Of a stretch of 64,000 nt of DNA, positions 11,711 to 22,489 are shown piece after piece. The stretch spans positions 2,418,001-2,482,000 of the forward strand of contig NC_010694.1 of the NCBI RefSeq assembly GCF_000026185.1, written 5' to 3'. This DNA is from Erwinia tasmaniensis Et1/99. Its GTDB lineage: Bacteria > Pseudomonadota > Gammaproteobacteria > Enterobacterales > Enterobacteriaceae. The stretch's first letter is position 1. Every line of letters starts with the position of its first letter. The position numbers and the translations under genes are program-made. The notes beneath the pieces were generated by a model that had not been told where the DNA came from, searched no databases, and saw only the letters and a program-made list of their open reading frames with translations.

Positions 11711-14700
11711 TTATCTCTCGTGCGGCGGGGGAGCAAGCACCTCGCGGTTACCGTTATGGCCCGGAGATGAAACAATGCCCTGCGCTTCCATCTGTTCGAT
11801 GATGCGCGCCGCGCGGTTGTAGCCAATACGGAACTGGCGCTGTACGCCGGAGATCGAGGCACGGCGTTTGTCCACCACAAATTCAACCGCCTGATCGAAT
11901 AGCTGATCCAGTTCCTCTTCACCGTCAATGCCACCAGCAGCACCTTCGCTATCCTCACCGCCGCTAAGTATCCCTTCTTTATACTGTGGACGCTCGCGCG
12001 CTTTCCAGTCCTTAACCACCGCATGGACTTCCTGATCGCGCACAAAGGCACCGTGCACGCGCACCGGGATCGATGAGTTAGGCGCCAGATACAGCATGTC
12101 GCCCATACCCAGCAGCGACTCTGCGCCAGCCTGATCGAGGATGGTACGCGAGTCGATCTTACTGGAAACGGTGAAAGCGATACGCGTTGGAATATTGGCT
12201 TTAATCAGGCCGGTAATAACATCGACTGACGGCCGCTGGGTGGCCAGTACCAGATGGATGCCGGCAGCGCGCGCTTTCTGGGCCAGGCGGGCGATCAGCT
12301 CTTCCACCTTTTTACCCACGGTCATGATCAGGTCGGCGAACTCATCGACCATGACCACGATATACGGCTCTTTCTCCAGCACTGGCGGATCCATATCCAT
12401 GCTGTCGGTGGGTTTCCAGAACGGATCGGGGATTGGACGGCCCATCGCCTCCGCCATATCCACCTTTTCGTTGTAGCCAGCGATATTTCGCACGCCCAAA
12501 GCCGACATCAGTTTATAACGGCGTTCCATTTCAACCACGCACCAGCGCAGCGCGTTTGCCGCATCCTTCATGTCGGTAACCACATCAGTTAACAGATGCG
12601 GAATACCTTCATACACCGACAGTTCAAGCATTTTCGGATCGATCATGATAAAGCGCACTTCTTTCGGCGTGGCTTTATACAGGATGCTCAGGATCATGGC
12701 ATTCACGCCCACCGACTTGCCGGAACCCGTGGTACCTGCGACAAGCAGATGAGGCATTTTGCCGAGATCGGCAACTACCGGATCGCCTGAAATATCCTTG
12801 CCCAGCACGATTGACAGCGGCGAGGGGTTATCACGAAATGCAGGGCAGTCCAACACTTCACGTAGATAGACCGTTTGACGATGCACGTTGGGGAGTTCCA
12901 GCCCGACATAAGGTCGGCCGGGGATCACCTCCACGATACGTACCGCCACCGCTGACAATGAACGCGCCAGATCGCGCGACAGATTAGAGATACGCGCAGC
13001 TTTCACTCCGGGCGCTAAATCCAGTTCGAAACGCGTGATGACCGGGCCGGGCGAATAGCCTACCACCTCAGCTTTAACCCGATAATCGGCGAGTCGGGCT
13101 TCAATGAGACGGGCGGTCTGTTCAAGCGCAAACTGGTCGACCGGCTCTGTTTCTGACGGTGGCGACGCCAGCAGGTCGAGAGTAGGCAACGGCGTGGTTG
13201 GCCTGTGTGTTGGCTGCTCATGACGCATCAGGAACGGATGGATCAAGCTGTCCATGTCCGGCTCCTGCGGTTTAGCCGACGGCACGCCTGCTGGAGGAAC
13301 CGCTTCAGGCGTTTTATCAGCCGGCGGCTGCTGCCAGGTCGGGGCCGCAGAGTGCGCCGTTTCGGCGGCCGGCGGCTGCTGCCAGGTTGGGGCCGCAGAG
13401 TGCACCGTTTCGGCGACTGGCGGCTGCTGCCAGGTCGGGGCCGCAGAATGCACCGTTTCGGCGACTGGCGGCTGCTGCCAGGTCGGGGCCGCAGAGTGCG
13501 CCGTTTCGGCGACTGGCGGCTGCTGCCAGGTCGGGGCCGCAGAATGCGCCGTTTCGGCGACTGGCGACGGCGCAGGCTCGACGTCATGCAGGGTAAACAG
13601 CGGCTCGCTCGGGCCTTCCTCTACCAAATCATCCATTGGAGAGAAATCGAATGCGCCACGCGTATCCAGCATAAAGGCCGGCCCGTCGTTTTTAACTTCA
13701 GGCCTGGCCTCGGGGGCATAACGCTGCTGCTGCTGCGCGGCGAACTGATTCGCCAGCTCGGCCTGTTCCAGGGCTTCTTCATCTTCCGTAGCCTTATTGC
13801 CACCGCTATGCTGCTGGTCGAAAAAGGCGGCATGCTCAGTCACGTCCGGCTGAGCAGGAACCTGTCGTTGAACGTCGGCCGGTTGCTGCGTCTGAAGCTG
13901 CTCCTGCTCTTTTGCTTTTTCTTCGGCCATACGCTGTGAAGGAAGCTTGATACCGTAGGAAGCCAGTTCACGCCGCGTTGGCAGCTTCACAGGCTTAGGT
14001 CGGGGCAATTCCGGGCCAATACCCTGCTTAACCTGGCGATTCACATCGTCAACGCTGGTCGCACTAAAACCAGGCATAAATGGCGCGTTGCCAGCGGCGG
14101 ACTGCGCTACAGCACCCAACGCAGCACCGGTGGCAGCGGCCGCTACCGAAGCAGGGTGAGAAGCGTGCGCTGTGGAGAAATCAAACGGCGAAGCCGTTGA
14201 TGTCTCCCGCCAGTTGCCCCTCTGCGGGCCTGCATCTTCTTCATCAAGCGGCACGGAAGGCGCTGGCGTCTGTTCTTCGGGTGGCATTTCAAAGCGATAA
14301 AGCGGCGGATCAATCCGTTCATCGGCTGGTGTCACCACAGCCTGTTCTGTCGCCGCCTGCTGGCCGATCTCGACAGAAGCCGTTTCCGCAGGCTTAACAG
14401 CGGCAGCGGCAGCGGCAGGTACGGTCTGTTGGTCAGCCGTCGCCTCACCGCCAGCCTGCGCCGTGGATTTTGCTGAGGCTGCGCCGTTCCCCTCGTGGCT
14501 TACTTTATCCAGCGCGGCCTTTGGCTTAGAAAGAAGAACATCGTCAGCATGCGCGGAGTTGTCATGCCGGGACGTTAGCGCACTTTCGTCCTGATTGTCG
14601 TCACTATCCTGTTCTTCGTACTGCCATGACTCGTCACCGCGCGAACGGTTACTGGCAAAGGTGAGCACGCCCATCACCATCGCACCAATTTTTTCAGCGA

Positions 14701-15256
14701 TAGTGAGCCAGGACCAGCCGGTATAAAGCGTCAGCCCAGCAGCCCAGACACATAGCAGGGTCAGCGTGGCGGCTGAACCGCTTAAATACGGAGCCATAGC
14801 GCTGCTTAACAGGCTACCAATCACCCCGCCAGAGGCGAAGTACCAGATGTCATCAGCACTGAGTGCGGCTAAACCGCAGGATGTGACAACCAGCGCCAGC
14901 ACGCCGATCAGGCGCAGGGCAACGGCAAAATAATCGATATACTCCTGGGAATGGCGCTGCCGGAAAGTGATCCAGCACAGTCCCAGAATCACCGCTGGAA
15001 TGGCATAGGCCATGACGCCAAACATGAAGAATAGCGTGTCGGCGAGCCAGGCGGCCACTCCCCCCCCTATATTATGGATAGGTTCATGCCAGGCCGTTTG
15101 TGACCAGCTGGGATCGGAAGGATTGAAACTCACCAGCGCCACCATCAAATACACGGCGAATAGAGCAACAATAATCAATGATGCCTCAAGCAGGCGATGC
15201 CCACCGCTTAAGGGTTGTAACGTGACGTCTTTATCTTCTGAGTATTCCTGGCTCAA
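11711..15256 (-). CDS. ftsK: DNA translocase FtsK
   Basis: This septal DNA pump links division to chromosome dimer resolution. It has 1181 residues against 1329 in E. coli; the difference is in the linker. Visible parts: an N-terminal membrane domain with four or five helices (about 20-190); a low-complexity Pro/Gln/Ala/Glu linker (about 200-700) with five copies of a 16-residue repeat; the RecA-like motor with Walker [15 protein letters not shown] and Walker [14 protein letters not shown]; and the C-terminal gamma winged helix ([21 protein letters not shown]) that reads KOPS and contacts XerD. I place the start at TTG ([13 protein letters not shown]), preceded by GGAG and matching E. coli MSQEYIEDKEVTL. 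An upstream ATG would add 16 unrelated residues. Confidence 0.96.
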   Translation of the reverse strand: MSQEYSEDKDVTLQPLSGGHRLLEASLIIVALFAVYLMVALVSFNPSDPSWSQTAWHEPIHNIGGGVAAWLADTLFFMFGVMAYAIPAVILGLCWITFRQRHSQEYIDYFAVALRLIGVLALVVTSCGLAALSADDIWYFASGGVIGSLLSSAMAPYLSGSAATLTLLCVWAAGLTLYTGWSWLTIAEKIGAMVMGVLTFASNRSRGDESWQYEEQDSDDNQDESALTSRHDNSAHADDVLLSKPKAALDKVSHEGNGAASAKSTAQAGGEATADQQTVPAAAAAAVKPAETASVEIGQQAATEQAVVTPADERIDPPLYRFEMPPEEQTPAPSVPLDEEDAGPQRGNWRETSTASPFDFSTAHASHPASVAAAATGAALGAVAQSAAGNAPFMPGFSATSVDDVNRQVKQGIGPELPRPKPVKLPTRRELASYGIKLPSQRMAEEKAKEQEQLQTQQPADVQRQVPAQPDVTEHAAFFDQQHSGGNKATEDEEALEQAELANQFAAQQQQRYAPEARPEVKNDGPAFMLDTRGAFDFSPMDDLVEEGPSEPLFTLHDVEPAPSPVAETAHSAAPTWQQPPVAETAHSAAPTWQQPPVAETVHSAAPTWQQPPVAETVHSAAPTWQQPPAAETAHSAAPTWQQPPADKTPEAVPPAGVPSAKPQEPDMDSLIHPFLMRHEQPTHRPTTPLPTLDLLASPPSETEPVDQFALEQTARLIEARLADYRVKAEVVGYSPGPVITRFELDLAPGVKAARISNLSRDLARSLSAVAVRIVEVIPGRPYVGLELPNVHRQTVYLREVLDCPAFRDNPSPLSIVLGKDISGDPVVADLGKMPHLLVAGTTGSGKSVGVNAMILSILYKATPKEVRFIMIDPKMLELSVYEGIPHLLTDVVTDMKDAANALRWCVVEMERRYKLMSALGVRNIAGYNEKVDMAEAMGRPIPDPFWKPTDSMDMDPPVLEKEPYIVVMVDEFADLIMTVGKKVEELIARLAQKARAAGIHLVLATQRPSVDVITGLIKANIPTRIAFTVSSKIDSRTILDQAGAESLLGMGDMLYLAPNSSIPVRVHGAFVRDQEVHAVVKDWKARERPQYKEGILSGGEDSEGAAGGIDGEEELDQLFDQAVEFVVDKRRASISGVQRQFRIGYNRAARIIEQMEAQGIVSSPGHNGNREVLAPPPHER
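13323..13562 (-). repeat. Five tandem 48-bp repeats encoding a Pro/Gln-rich 16-residue unit in the FtsK linker
   Basis: The block GGCGGCTGCTGCCAGG recurs on the plus strand at 13323, 13371, 13419, 13467 and 13515, exactly 48 bases apart. Copies differ by only one or two bases each (for example GTCGGG or GTTGGG, AGAGTG or AGAATG). In the ftsK frame each encodes a version of [16 protein letters not shown]. The array ends where ACTGGCGACGG replaces the repeat start. Because the unit is a multiple of three and free of stops, copy number can change without breaking ftsK. Confidence 0.95.
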
Positions 15257-15374
15257 GAGTATCTCCAGGTGCCTGTAAACTATGAAGGAAACAGCGCCGG
15301 GCATGCCCGACGCTTGACCTGTATGAATTCACAGGAGTGTAGCGAAAACTACCAGGTTTTGCACCTGCCCTGTG

Positions 15375-15869
15375 TTACCGAGTTTTAATCACTAACCGGT
15401 TACTTTGTTTTACTTCTTCCATGACCACATAGGTGCGGGTATCGTTCACGCCCGGCAGGCGTAGCAAGGTTTCACCGAGCAGTTTGCGATAGGCCGACAT
15501 GTCCGGTACGCGGGTTTTTAATAAATAGTCGAAATCGCCTGAAACAAGATGACACTCTTGAGTTTCCTCAAGTTTTTGCACGGCGGCGTTAAATTGTTCA
15601 AATACGTCCGGCGCACCGCGATTCAGAGTAATCTCAACGAATACCAGTAATGACGCGTCAAGATAATGCGGATTGAGCTGCGCGGTATAGCCAAGAATAA
15701 AGCCCTGTCGCTCCAGACGGCGTACACGCTCCAGGCACGGTGTGGGTGATAAGCCAACGCGTTTGGATAGTTCGACATTAGAAATACGGCCATCTTTCTG
15801 CAGTTCATTTAAGATATTGCGATCGATTCTATCCAGATCTTTACCCGGTCGTTTTTTATTTTCTACCAT
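15375..15869 (-). CDS. lrp: Leucine-responsive regulatory protein Lrp
   Basis: The product is 164 residues and almost identical to E. coli Lrp, a global feast/famine regulator of amino-acid metabolism, transport and pili. The N-terminal winged helix-turn-helix is seen at about residues 12-60 (LDRIDRNILNELQKDGRI, then LSKRVGLSPTPCLERVRRLE). The C-terminal RAM domain binds leucine and forms octamers (LLVFVEITLNRGAPDVFEQF; SGDFDYLLKTRVPDM). It is divergent from trxB, as in E. coli. Lrp is known to regulate sdaC, a homologue of which lies in this window. Confidence 0.98.
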   Translation of the reverse strand: MVENKKRPGKDLDRIDRNILNELQKDGRISNVELSKRVGLSPTPCLERVRRLERQGFILGYTAQLNPHYLDASLLVFVEITLNRGAPDVFEQFNAAVQKLEETQECHLVSGDFDYLLKTRVPDMSAYRKLLGETLLRLPGVNDTRTYVVMEEVKQSNRLVIKTR

Positions 15870-17364
<1,495 letters not shown>

Positions 17365-17393
17365 GTTGTTAAAACTCTGAGCGAATTACACCC

Positions 17394-17421
17394 AAGGCGA
17401 CGAGCAATTGTCGCCTTTTTA
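17394..17421 (+). terminator. Rho-independent terminator of trxB
   Basis: An 8-bp stem (AAGGCGAC and GTCGCCTT) with an eight-base loop runs into five T residues about 30 bases after the trxB stop, separating trxB from cydDC. Confidence 0.85.
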
Positions 17422-17510
17422 CCCTCCGCGTTGTACCATCCCCTGGCTTTATATCAACCTTTCCAGGCTTTTGCCTGTCTACTGTTTACGTCAGGGCAAT
17501 ACGGCAACAG

Positions 17511-19280
17511 ATGAACAAAACACGGCAACAACTTCTCACCCGCTGGCTAAAGAGTCAGAGCGTGCACGGCCAGCTTTGGCTGCGTCTCTCATTTCTGCTA
17601 GGTATTTTGAGCACTCTGTTGATCCTTGCTCAGGCCTGGCTATTGGCCACGCTGTTGCAGGCTCTGCTGGTTGACCAGCAGCCGCGTAACGGCCTGCTGG
17701 CCTACTTCTACATGCTGCTGGCCTGCTTCGCCGGGCGCGCGCTGCTGGCATGGCTGCGTGAAAAGGTAGGTTTCAAAACCGGTCAGGCCATCCGCCAGGC
17801 GCTGCGCAAGCAGGTACTGGATCGCCTTGCGCATCTTGGCCCGGCCTGGATTCAGGGCAAACCGGCCGGAAGTTGGGCCACGCTCCTGATGGAGCAGATC
17901 GAAGATATGCAGGATTATTATGGCCGCTATCTGCCTCAAATGATGCTCGCCGGGGCGATCCCGCTAATGGTACTGCTGGTGCTGCTTCCGGTGAACTGGG
18001 TCGCCTCCTTGATGTTATTGGCGACTGCCCCGCTTATTCCGCTGTTTATGGCCATGGTAGGTATGGGCGCCGCTGATGCAAACCGCCGCAATTTTCTGGC
18101 CCTGTCTCGTCTTAGCGGACAGTTCCTCGACCGCCTGCGCGGGCTGGATACGCTGCGTCTGTTTCATCGGGCCAGGGCGGAAACGGCCACCATCGCTAGC
18201 GCTTCGGAGCAGTTCCGTCTGCGCACTATGGAAGTTCTGCGAATGGCGTTTCTCTCTTCGGCGGTGCTGGAATTTTTTGCTTCAATTTCCATTGCGCTGA
18301 TCGCCGTCTATTTTGGCTTCTCCTATCTTGGCATCTTTGATTTCGGTCACTACAACGGCCCGGTTACGCTGTTTGCAGGCTTCCTGGTGCTGATCCTCGC
18401 CCCAGAGTTTTATCAACCGCTGCGCGATCTTGGTACCTTTTACCATGCTAAAGCGCAGGCCGTTGGCGCAGCCGACGTGCTGCAAACCTTCCTTGAAGAG
18501 AGTGAAACGGCCGCGGTACAGCGAGGGGAGTTAACGCCACGGTTGGAAGACGGTTTTAGCCTGGTGGCCACCGACCTGACGATATTGACCGCAGACGGGC
18601 AGCAGCTGGCAGGCCCGCTGAACTTCACGTTGCGCGCCGGGCAGCGTGTCGCGCTGGTCGGACAAAGTGGTGCTGGCAAAACCTCATTAATCAATCTGCT
18701 ACTCGGTAACCTGCCCTACCAGGGTTCACTACTGATTGATGGCACGGAGCTGCGCGATATCGCTCTGCCCCACTGGCAGCAGCAGCTCGCCTGGGTGGGG
18801 CAAAACCCGCATCTGCCGGCGGCAACCGTGCGGCAGAATATACTGCCCGGCGTCAGTTATGATGAGTCGCGTCTGGAGCAGGTGCTTGAGCTCGCAGGGG
18901 TAAACGAGTTTCTGCCACGATTGCCCGCAGGCCTTGATAGTGACACCGGAGATCAGGCCGCTACGCTGTCGGTCGGCCAGGCACAGCGCGTAGCCGTTGC
19001 GCGAGCGCTGATGAAGCCCTGCCAGCTACTGCTACTGGATGAACCCGATGCCAGCCTGGATGCGCACAGCGAGCAGCACGTTAACCGCGCGCTGCTGAAG
19101 GCATCTAAAGCACAAACGACGTTGCTTATCACCCACCAGCTGGACCGGCTCGCGCAGTGGGATGAAATCTGGCTCATGCGTGACGGCAACATTGTACAGC
19201 AGGGAAGCTGGGAAGTGCTGGTAAATCATCCCGGCCCCTTTGCCGAACTGTTAGCCCTACGTGGAGGATCGCTCGAATGA
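17511..19280 (+). CDS. cydD: Heterodimeric glutathione/cysteine ABC exporter subunit CydD
   Basis: The 589-residue protein fuses a six-helix membrane domain (about 25-310) with an ABC ATPase. The nucleotide-binding part has Walker A GQSGAGKTSLI, the signature LSVGQAQRVA and Walker B LLLLDEPDASLD. With CydC it exports cysteine and glutathione and binds heme; it is needed to assemble cytochrome bd oxidase. cydC overlaps its stop by four bases (ATGA), so the heterodimer is translated in balance. Length matches E. coli CydD (588). Confidence 0.97.
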   Translation: MNKTRQQLLTRWLKSQSVHGQLWLRLSFLLGILSTLLILAQAWLLATLLQALLVDQQPRNGLLAYFYMLLACFAGRALLAWLREKVGFKTGQAIRQALRKQVLDRLAHLGPAWIQGKPAGSWATLLMEQIEDMQDYYGRYLPQMMLAGAIPLMVLLVLLPVNWVASLMLLATAPLIPLFMAMVGMGAADANRRNFLALSRLSGQFLDRLRGLDTLRLFHRARAETATIASASEQFRLRTMEVLRMAFLSSAVLEFFASISIALIAVYFGFSYLGIFDFGHYNGPVTLFAGFLVLILAPEFYQPLRDLGTFYHAKAQAVGAADVLQTFLEESETAAVQRGELTPRLEDGFSLVATDLTILTADGQQLAGPLNFTLRAGQRVALVGQSGAGKTSLINLLLGNLPYQGSLLIDGTELRDIALPHWQQQLAWVGQNPHLPAATVRQNILPGVSYDESRLEQVLELAGVNEFLPRLPAGLDSDTGDQAATLSVGQAQRVAVARALMKPCQLLLLDEPDASLDAHSEQHVNRALLKASKAQTTLLITHQLDRLAQWDEIWLMRDGNIVQQGSWEVLVNHPGPFAELLALRGGSLE

Positions 19281-21007
19281 AAACTCTGCTGCCATTTCTG
19301 AAACTCTATCGCCGTCACAGTCTGCGGCTGTGTTGTGGCATCCTTCTGGCGGCGGTCACTCTGCTGGCCAGCATTGCCCTGCTGACACTCTCCGGCTGGT
19401 TCCTTGCCGCCACTGCGCTGGTCGGCGTGGCGGGCATTTATAGCTTTAACTATATGCTGCCCGCCGCCGGCGTGCGCGGGGCGGCCATCACCCGTACCGT
19501 TGCCCGTTATCTGGAGCGGCTGGTCAGTCATGATGTGACTTTCCGCGTATTGCAACACCTTCGGGTGTTCACTTTCAGCAAGCTGTTACCGCTATCGCCG
19601 GCGGGTATCGCCCGCTTCCGCCAGGGAGATCTGCTTAACCGCGTGGTTGCAGACGTCGATACGCTGGATCATCTCTACCTGCGGGTGATCTCACCTCTGG
19701 TTGGCGCGCTGGTCGTCCTGATGGTGGTCACCACAGGGCTGAGCTGGCTGGACGGCCGGTTAGCGCTTACCCTCGGAGGATTGATGCTGCTGACTCTGCT
19801 GCTGCTGCCGCCGGTGTTTTATCGCGCCGGGCTGCCGGTCGGTGCTGCGCTGACCCGCCTGCGCGCGGAGTATCGTGGCAGTCTGACCAGCTGGCTGCGC
19901 GGGCAGACGGAGCTCAACCTTTATGGTGGTGCCATCCGTTTCCGTCAGGGTATGGACGCAACCGAAGCGTCATGGCTGACCGCCCAAAAGCGCCAGGCCA
20001 GTCTGACCGGAATATCTCAGGGGCTGGTGATGCTAATGGGCGGCATCGCCGTGACGCTGATATTATGGCTAAGCGCCGGCGGTATCGGCGGCGATGCCCA
20101 CCCCGGTGCATATATTGCCCTGTTTGTTTTCTGCGCGCTAGCCGCCTTCGAGGCGCTGGCCCCGGTGGCAACCGCATTCCAGCATCTTGGCCATGTTATC
20201 GCTTCAGCGCAGCGCGTTTCTGAAATTATTACCCAGCCGCCACAGGTCATGTTTGACGCCAATGCGCCACAGGCACAATGGGATACGGCGAGCCTGAGCC
20301 TGCAGAACGTTAGCTTCCGCTATGATGAAGGCCCGTTCGCCATTAAAAATCTGTCCCTTGATATTGCCGCCGGACAGCATATCGCCCTGTTGGGGCGCAC
20401 CGGCTGCGGCAAGTCGACATTGCTACAGCTGCTTACCCGCGCATGGGATGCGCAAAGCGGCAGCATTATGCTAAACGATCGTCCGCTGCACGCCTGGAGT
20501 GAGGCCGATCTGCGTTCCTGCATCAGCGTTGTTACCCAGCGCGTGCATCTCTTTACCGCCAGCCTGCGGGATAATCTGCTATTAGCCGCGCCGACGGCGG
20601 GCGATGAAAAGCTCTGTGACGCGCTGCGCCAGGTGGGGCTGGAGAAACTGCTGGATAACGGTCAGGGCCTTGATGCCTGGCTGGGTGAAGGTGGCCGCCA
20701 GCTTTCCGGCGGAGAGTTACGCCGTCTTGGCCTGGCACGTGTGTTACTGAAGGATGCTCCCCTGATGTTGCTGGATGAGCCTACCGAGGGGCTGGATGCG
20801 GAAACCGAGCGGCAGATCCTCACCCTGCTGCGTAAAGTCGCGGTTGGTAAAACTCTGATTATGGTCACCCACCGGCTCCGGGGACTGACGCACTTTGACC
20901 AAATTTGCGTGCTGGATGACGGGCGGCTGATTGAGCAGGGAAATCACGAGGAACTCATCACAAAACAGGGGCGCTACTGGACATTTCTTCAGCGCTTTGC
21001 GCTATAG
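19277..21007 (+). CDS. cydC: Heterodimeric glutathione/cysteine ABC exporter subunit CydC
   Basis: This is the 576-residue partner of CydD, with the same membrane-then-ATPase layout. Highly conserved stretches include TLSGWFLAATAL and YSFNYMLPAAGVRGAAITRT in the first helices. The ATPase carries Walker A GRTGCGKSTLL, signature LSGGELRRLG and Walker B LMLLDEPTEGLD. The start codon lies inside the cydD stop (ATGA overlap). aat begins 30 bases after its stop, as in E. coli. Confidence 0.97.
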   Translation: MKTLLPFLKLYRRHSLRLCCGILLAAVTLLASIALLTLSGWFLAATALVGVAGIYSFNYMLPAAGVRGAAITRTVARYLERLVSHDVTFRVLQHLRVFTFSKLLPLSPAGIARFRQGDLLNRVVADVDTLDHLYLRVISPLVGALVVLMVVTTGLSWLDGRLALTLGGLMLLTLLLLPPVFYRAGLPVGAALTRLRAEYRGSLTSWLRGQTELNLYGGAIRFRQGMDATEASWLTAQKRQASLTGISQGLVMLMGGIAVTLILWLSAGGIGGDAHPGAYIALFVFCALAAFEALAPVATAFQHLGHVIASAQRVSEIITQPPQVMFDANAPQAQWDTASLSLQNVSFRYDEGPFAIKNLSLDIAAGQHIALLGRTGCGKSTLLQLLTRAWDAQSGSIMLNDRPLHAWSEADLRSCISVVTQRVHLFTASLRDNLLLAAPTAGDEKLCDALRQVGLEKLLDNGQGLDAWLGEGGRQLSGGELRRLGLARVLLKDAPLMLLDEPTEGLDAETERQILTLLRKVAVGKTLIMVTHRLRGLTHFDQICVLDDGRLIEQGNHEELITKQGRYWTFLQRFAL

Positions 21008-21037
21008 TCATTATCTCGTACCGATGAGTATATCCCG

Positions 21038-21730
21038 ATGCGGCTAGCCCAACTCTCTCACGAATCGCTCAACTTTCCGCCGCCTGACAGGGCGCTGCGG
21101 GAACCGAACGGCCTGTTGGCAATGGGTGGCGACCTCAGCCCCCAGCGGCTGCTTAACGCTTACCACCGCGGCATTTTTCCGTGGTTTGCGGCGGGCGATC
21201 CGATCCTCTGGTGGTCACCCGATCCACGCGCGATTCTGTTGCCGCAGCATTTTCACCTCAGCCGCAGCATGAAGCGTTTCCACCAGAAATCGCCCTATCG
21301 TGTGACTCTGAATCAACGGTTCCGGCAGGTGATCGAAGGTTGCGCCAGCGATCGTCAGGAAGGAACCTGGATCACTTATGAAGTCAAGCTGGCCTGGCAG
21401 CGCCTGCATGAGCTTGGCCATGCACATTCGATTGAAGTCTGGCAAGACGAGGAGCTGGTTGGCGGCATGTATGGACTGGCACTGGGGCAGATTTTTTGCG
21501 GCGAATCCATGTTCAGCCAGGGCGAGAATGCGTCAAAGACCGCACTACTGGTATTCAGTCGATATTTTCTGCAACAGGGCGGTAAACTGATTGATTGCCA
21601 GGTGCTGAACCCTCATACCCAGTCTTTGGGTGCGCAGGAAATCCCGCGCGCCAGCTATCTGTCCTATCTTCATTCCCTCGCCTTTCGGCCACTTTCCTCT
21701 GAATGCTGGAGCCCGCAGCGGCTTTTTTAG
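21038..21730 (+). CDS. aat: Leucyl/phenylalanyl-tRNA-protein transferase Aat
   Basis: The 230-residue enzyme adds Leu or Phe to N-terminal Lys or Arg of proteins, creating an N-end-rule degron. Conserved blocks [34 protein letters not shown] and GGMYGLALG are all present. ClpS and ClpA, which recognise and unfold these substrates, are encoded just downstream, so the whole N-degron relay (tagging, recognition, unfolding) lies within 4 kb, as in E. coli. Confidence 0.97.
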   Translation: MRLAQLSHESLNFPPPDRALREPNGLLAMGGDLSPQRLLNAYHRGIFPWFAAGDPILWWSPDPRAILLPQHFHLSRSMKRFHQKSPYRVTLNQRFRQVIEGCASDRQEGTWITYEVKLAWQRLHELGHAHSIEVWQDEELVGGMYGLALGQIFCGESMFSQGENASKTALLVFSRYFLQQGGKLIDCQVLNPHTQSLGAQEIPRASYLSYLHSLAFRPLSSECWSPQRLF

Positions 21731-21771
21731 TGCAATCTTCTGATGTTTTCCACGCAAGGTCATAAGAACAG

Positions 21772-21780
21772 TGATATAAT
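21772..21780 (+). promoter_or_regulatory. Distal infA promoter (extended -10)
   Basis: TGATATAAT gives a perfect TATAAT hexamer with the TGn extension, about 45 bases after the aat stop. No good -35 hexamer is present at the right distance, as is common for extended -10 promoters. Transcription would begin near 21787, giving infA a leader of roughly 300 bases. Confidence 0.6.
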
Positions 21781-21790
21781 ATGCGCGTTT

Positions 21791-21838
21791 GGTATGTCGT
21801 CCGCCTTTCACCGGTACAAGATGGTGATGCGGAATACC
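21791..21838 (+). promoter_or_regulatory. Predicted folded element at the start of the long infA leader
   Basis: Three nested complementary segments can form one interrupted stem: GGTAT with ATACC (outer), CCGC with GCGG (middle) and CACC with GGTG (inner), closing a ten-base loop. It would be at or near the 5' end of a transcript from the upstream extended -10 promoter. No riboswitch class is recognised. It could simply stabilise the RNA. Confidence 0.4.
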
Positions 21839-22020
21839 AGGTTGAGAATCGCAACGCACCTTGTCAGAACTGTTTTTAATCGTGCGCTTACAGCATAGTT
21901 AAACAGATTCTTAGCCCGCTGTTCCCCCACGCTGACGCTATTAACTCCAGATTTATTCGTAACTCGTCTGCGCCTGGCGTGCGCAAGAGGGGTTGATGTG
22001 GGTGAATTCACCCGCAATTG

Positions 22021-22309
<289 letters not shown>

Positions 22310-22356
22310 TTTGCCCCATTCCACCGTGCTGCCGTACATACTGCAACACTGATAAT

Positions 22357-22386
22357 AAGGCCGAACAGGAAACTGTCCGGCCTTTT
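22357..22386 (+). terminator. Rho-independent terminator of infA
   Basis: AAGGCCGAACAG and CTGTCCGGCCTT form a 12-base stem with one mismatch around a GAAA tetraloop and run into TTTT, about 50 bases past the infA stop. Confidence 0.85.
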
Positions 22387-22431
22387 CTTCAGGGCATTTT
22401 CATCATCACGGCTGGCCTCTGGCGCAAAGCG

Positions 22432-22472
22432 AAAAAAAACGCCTGACGAGATATCATCTCGCCAGGCGTTTT
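22432..22472 (-). terminator. Rho-independent terminator of clpA
   Basis: On the minus strand a long stem (AACGCCTGGCGAGAT with its near-perfect complement, one mismatch) is followed by eight T residues. The plus strand also ends in TTTT, so it may stop transcripts from both sides. Confidence 0.88.
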
Positions 22473-22489
22473 GCCGTTATTTCGATGAG

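Noticed and set aside
13205..13939. 244-codon open frame antisense to ftsK, rich in Arg, Gly and Leu repeats
   Set aside because: It mostly reflects the 48-bp repeat, which is free of stops in several frames. The ftsK frame fits a known protein throughout.
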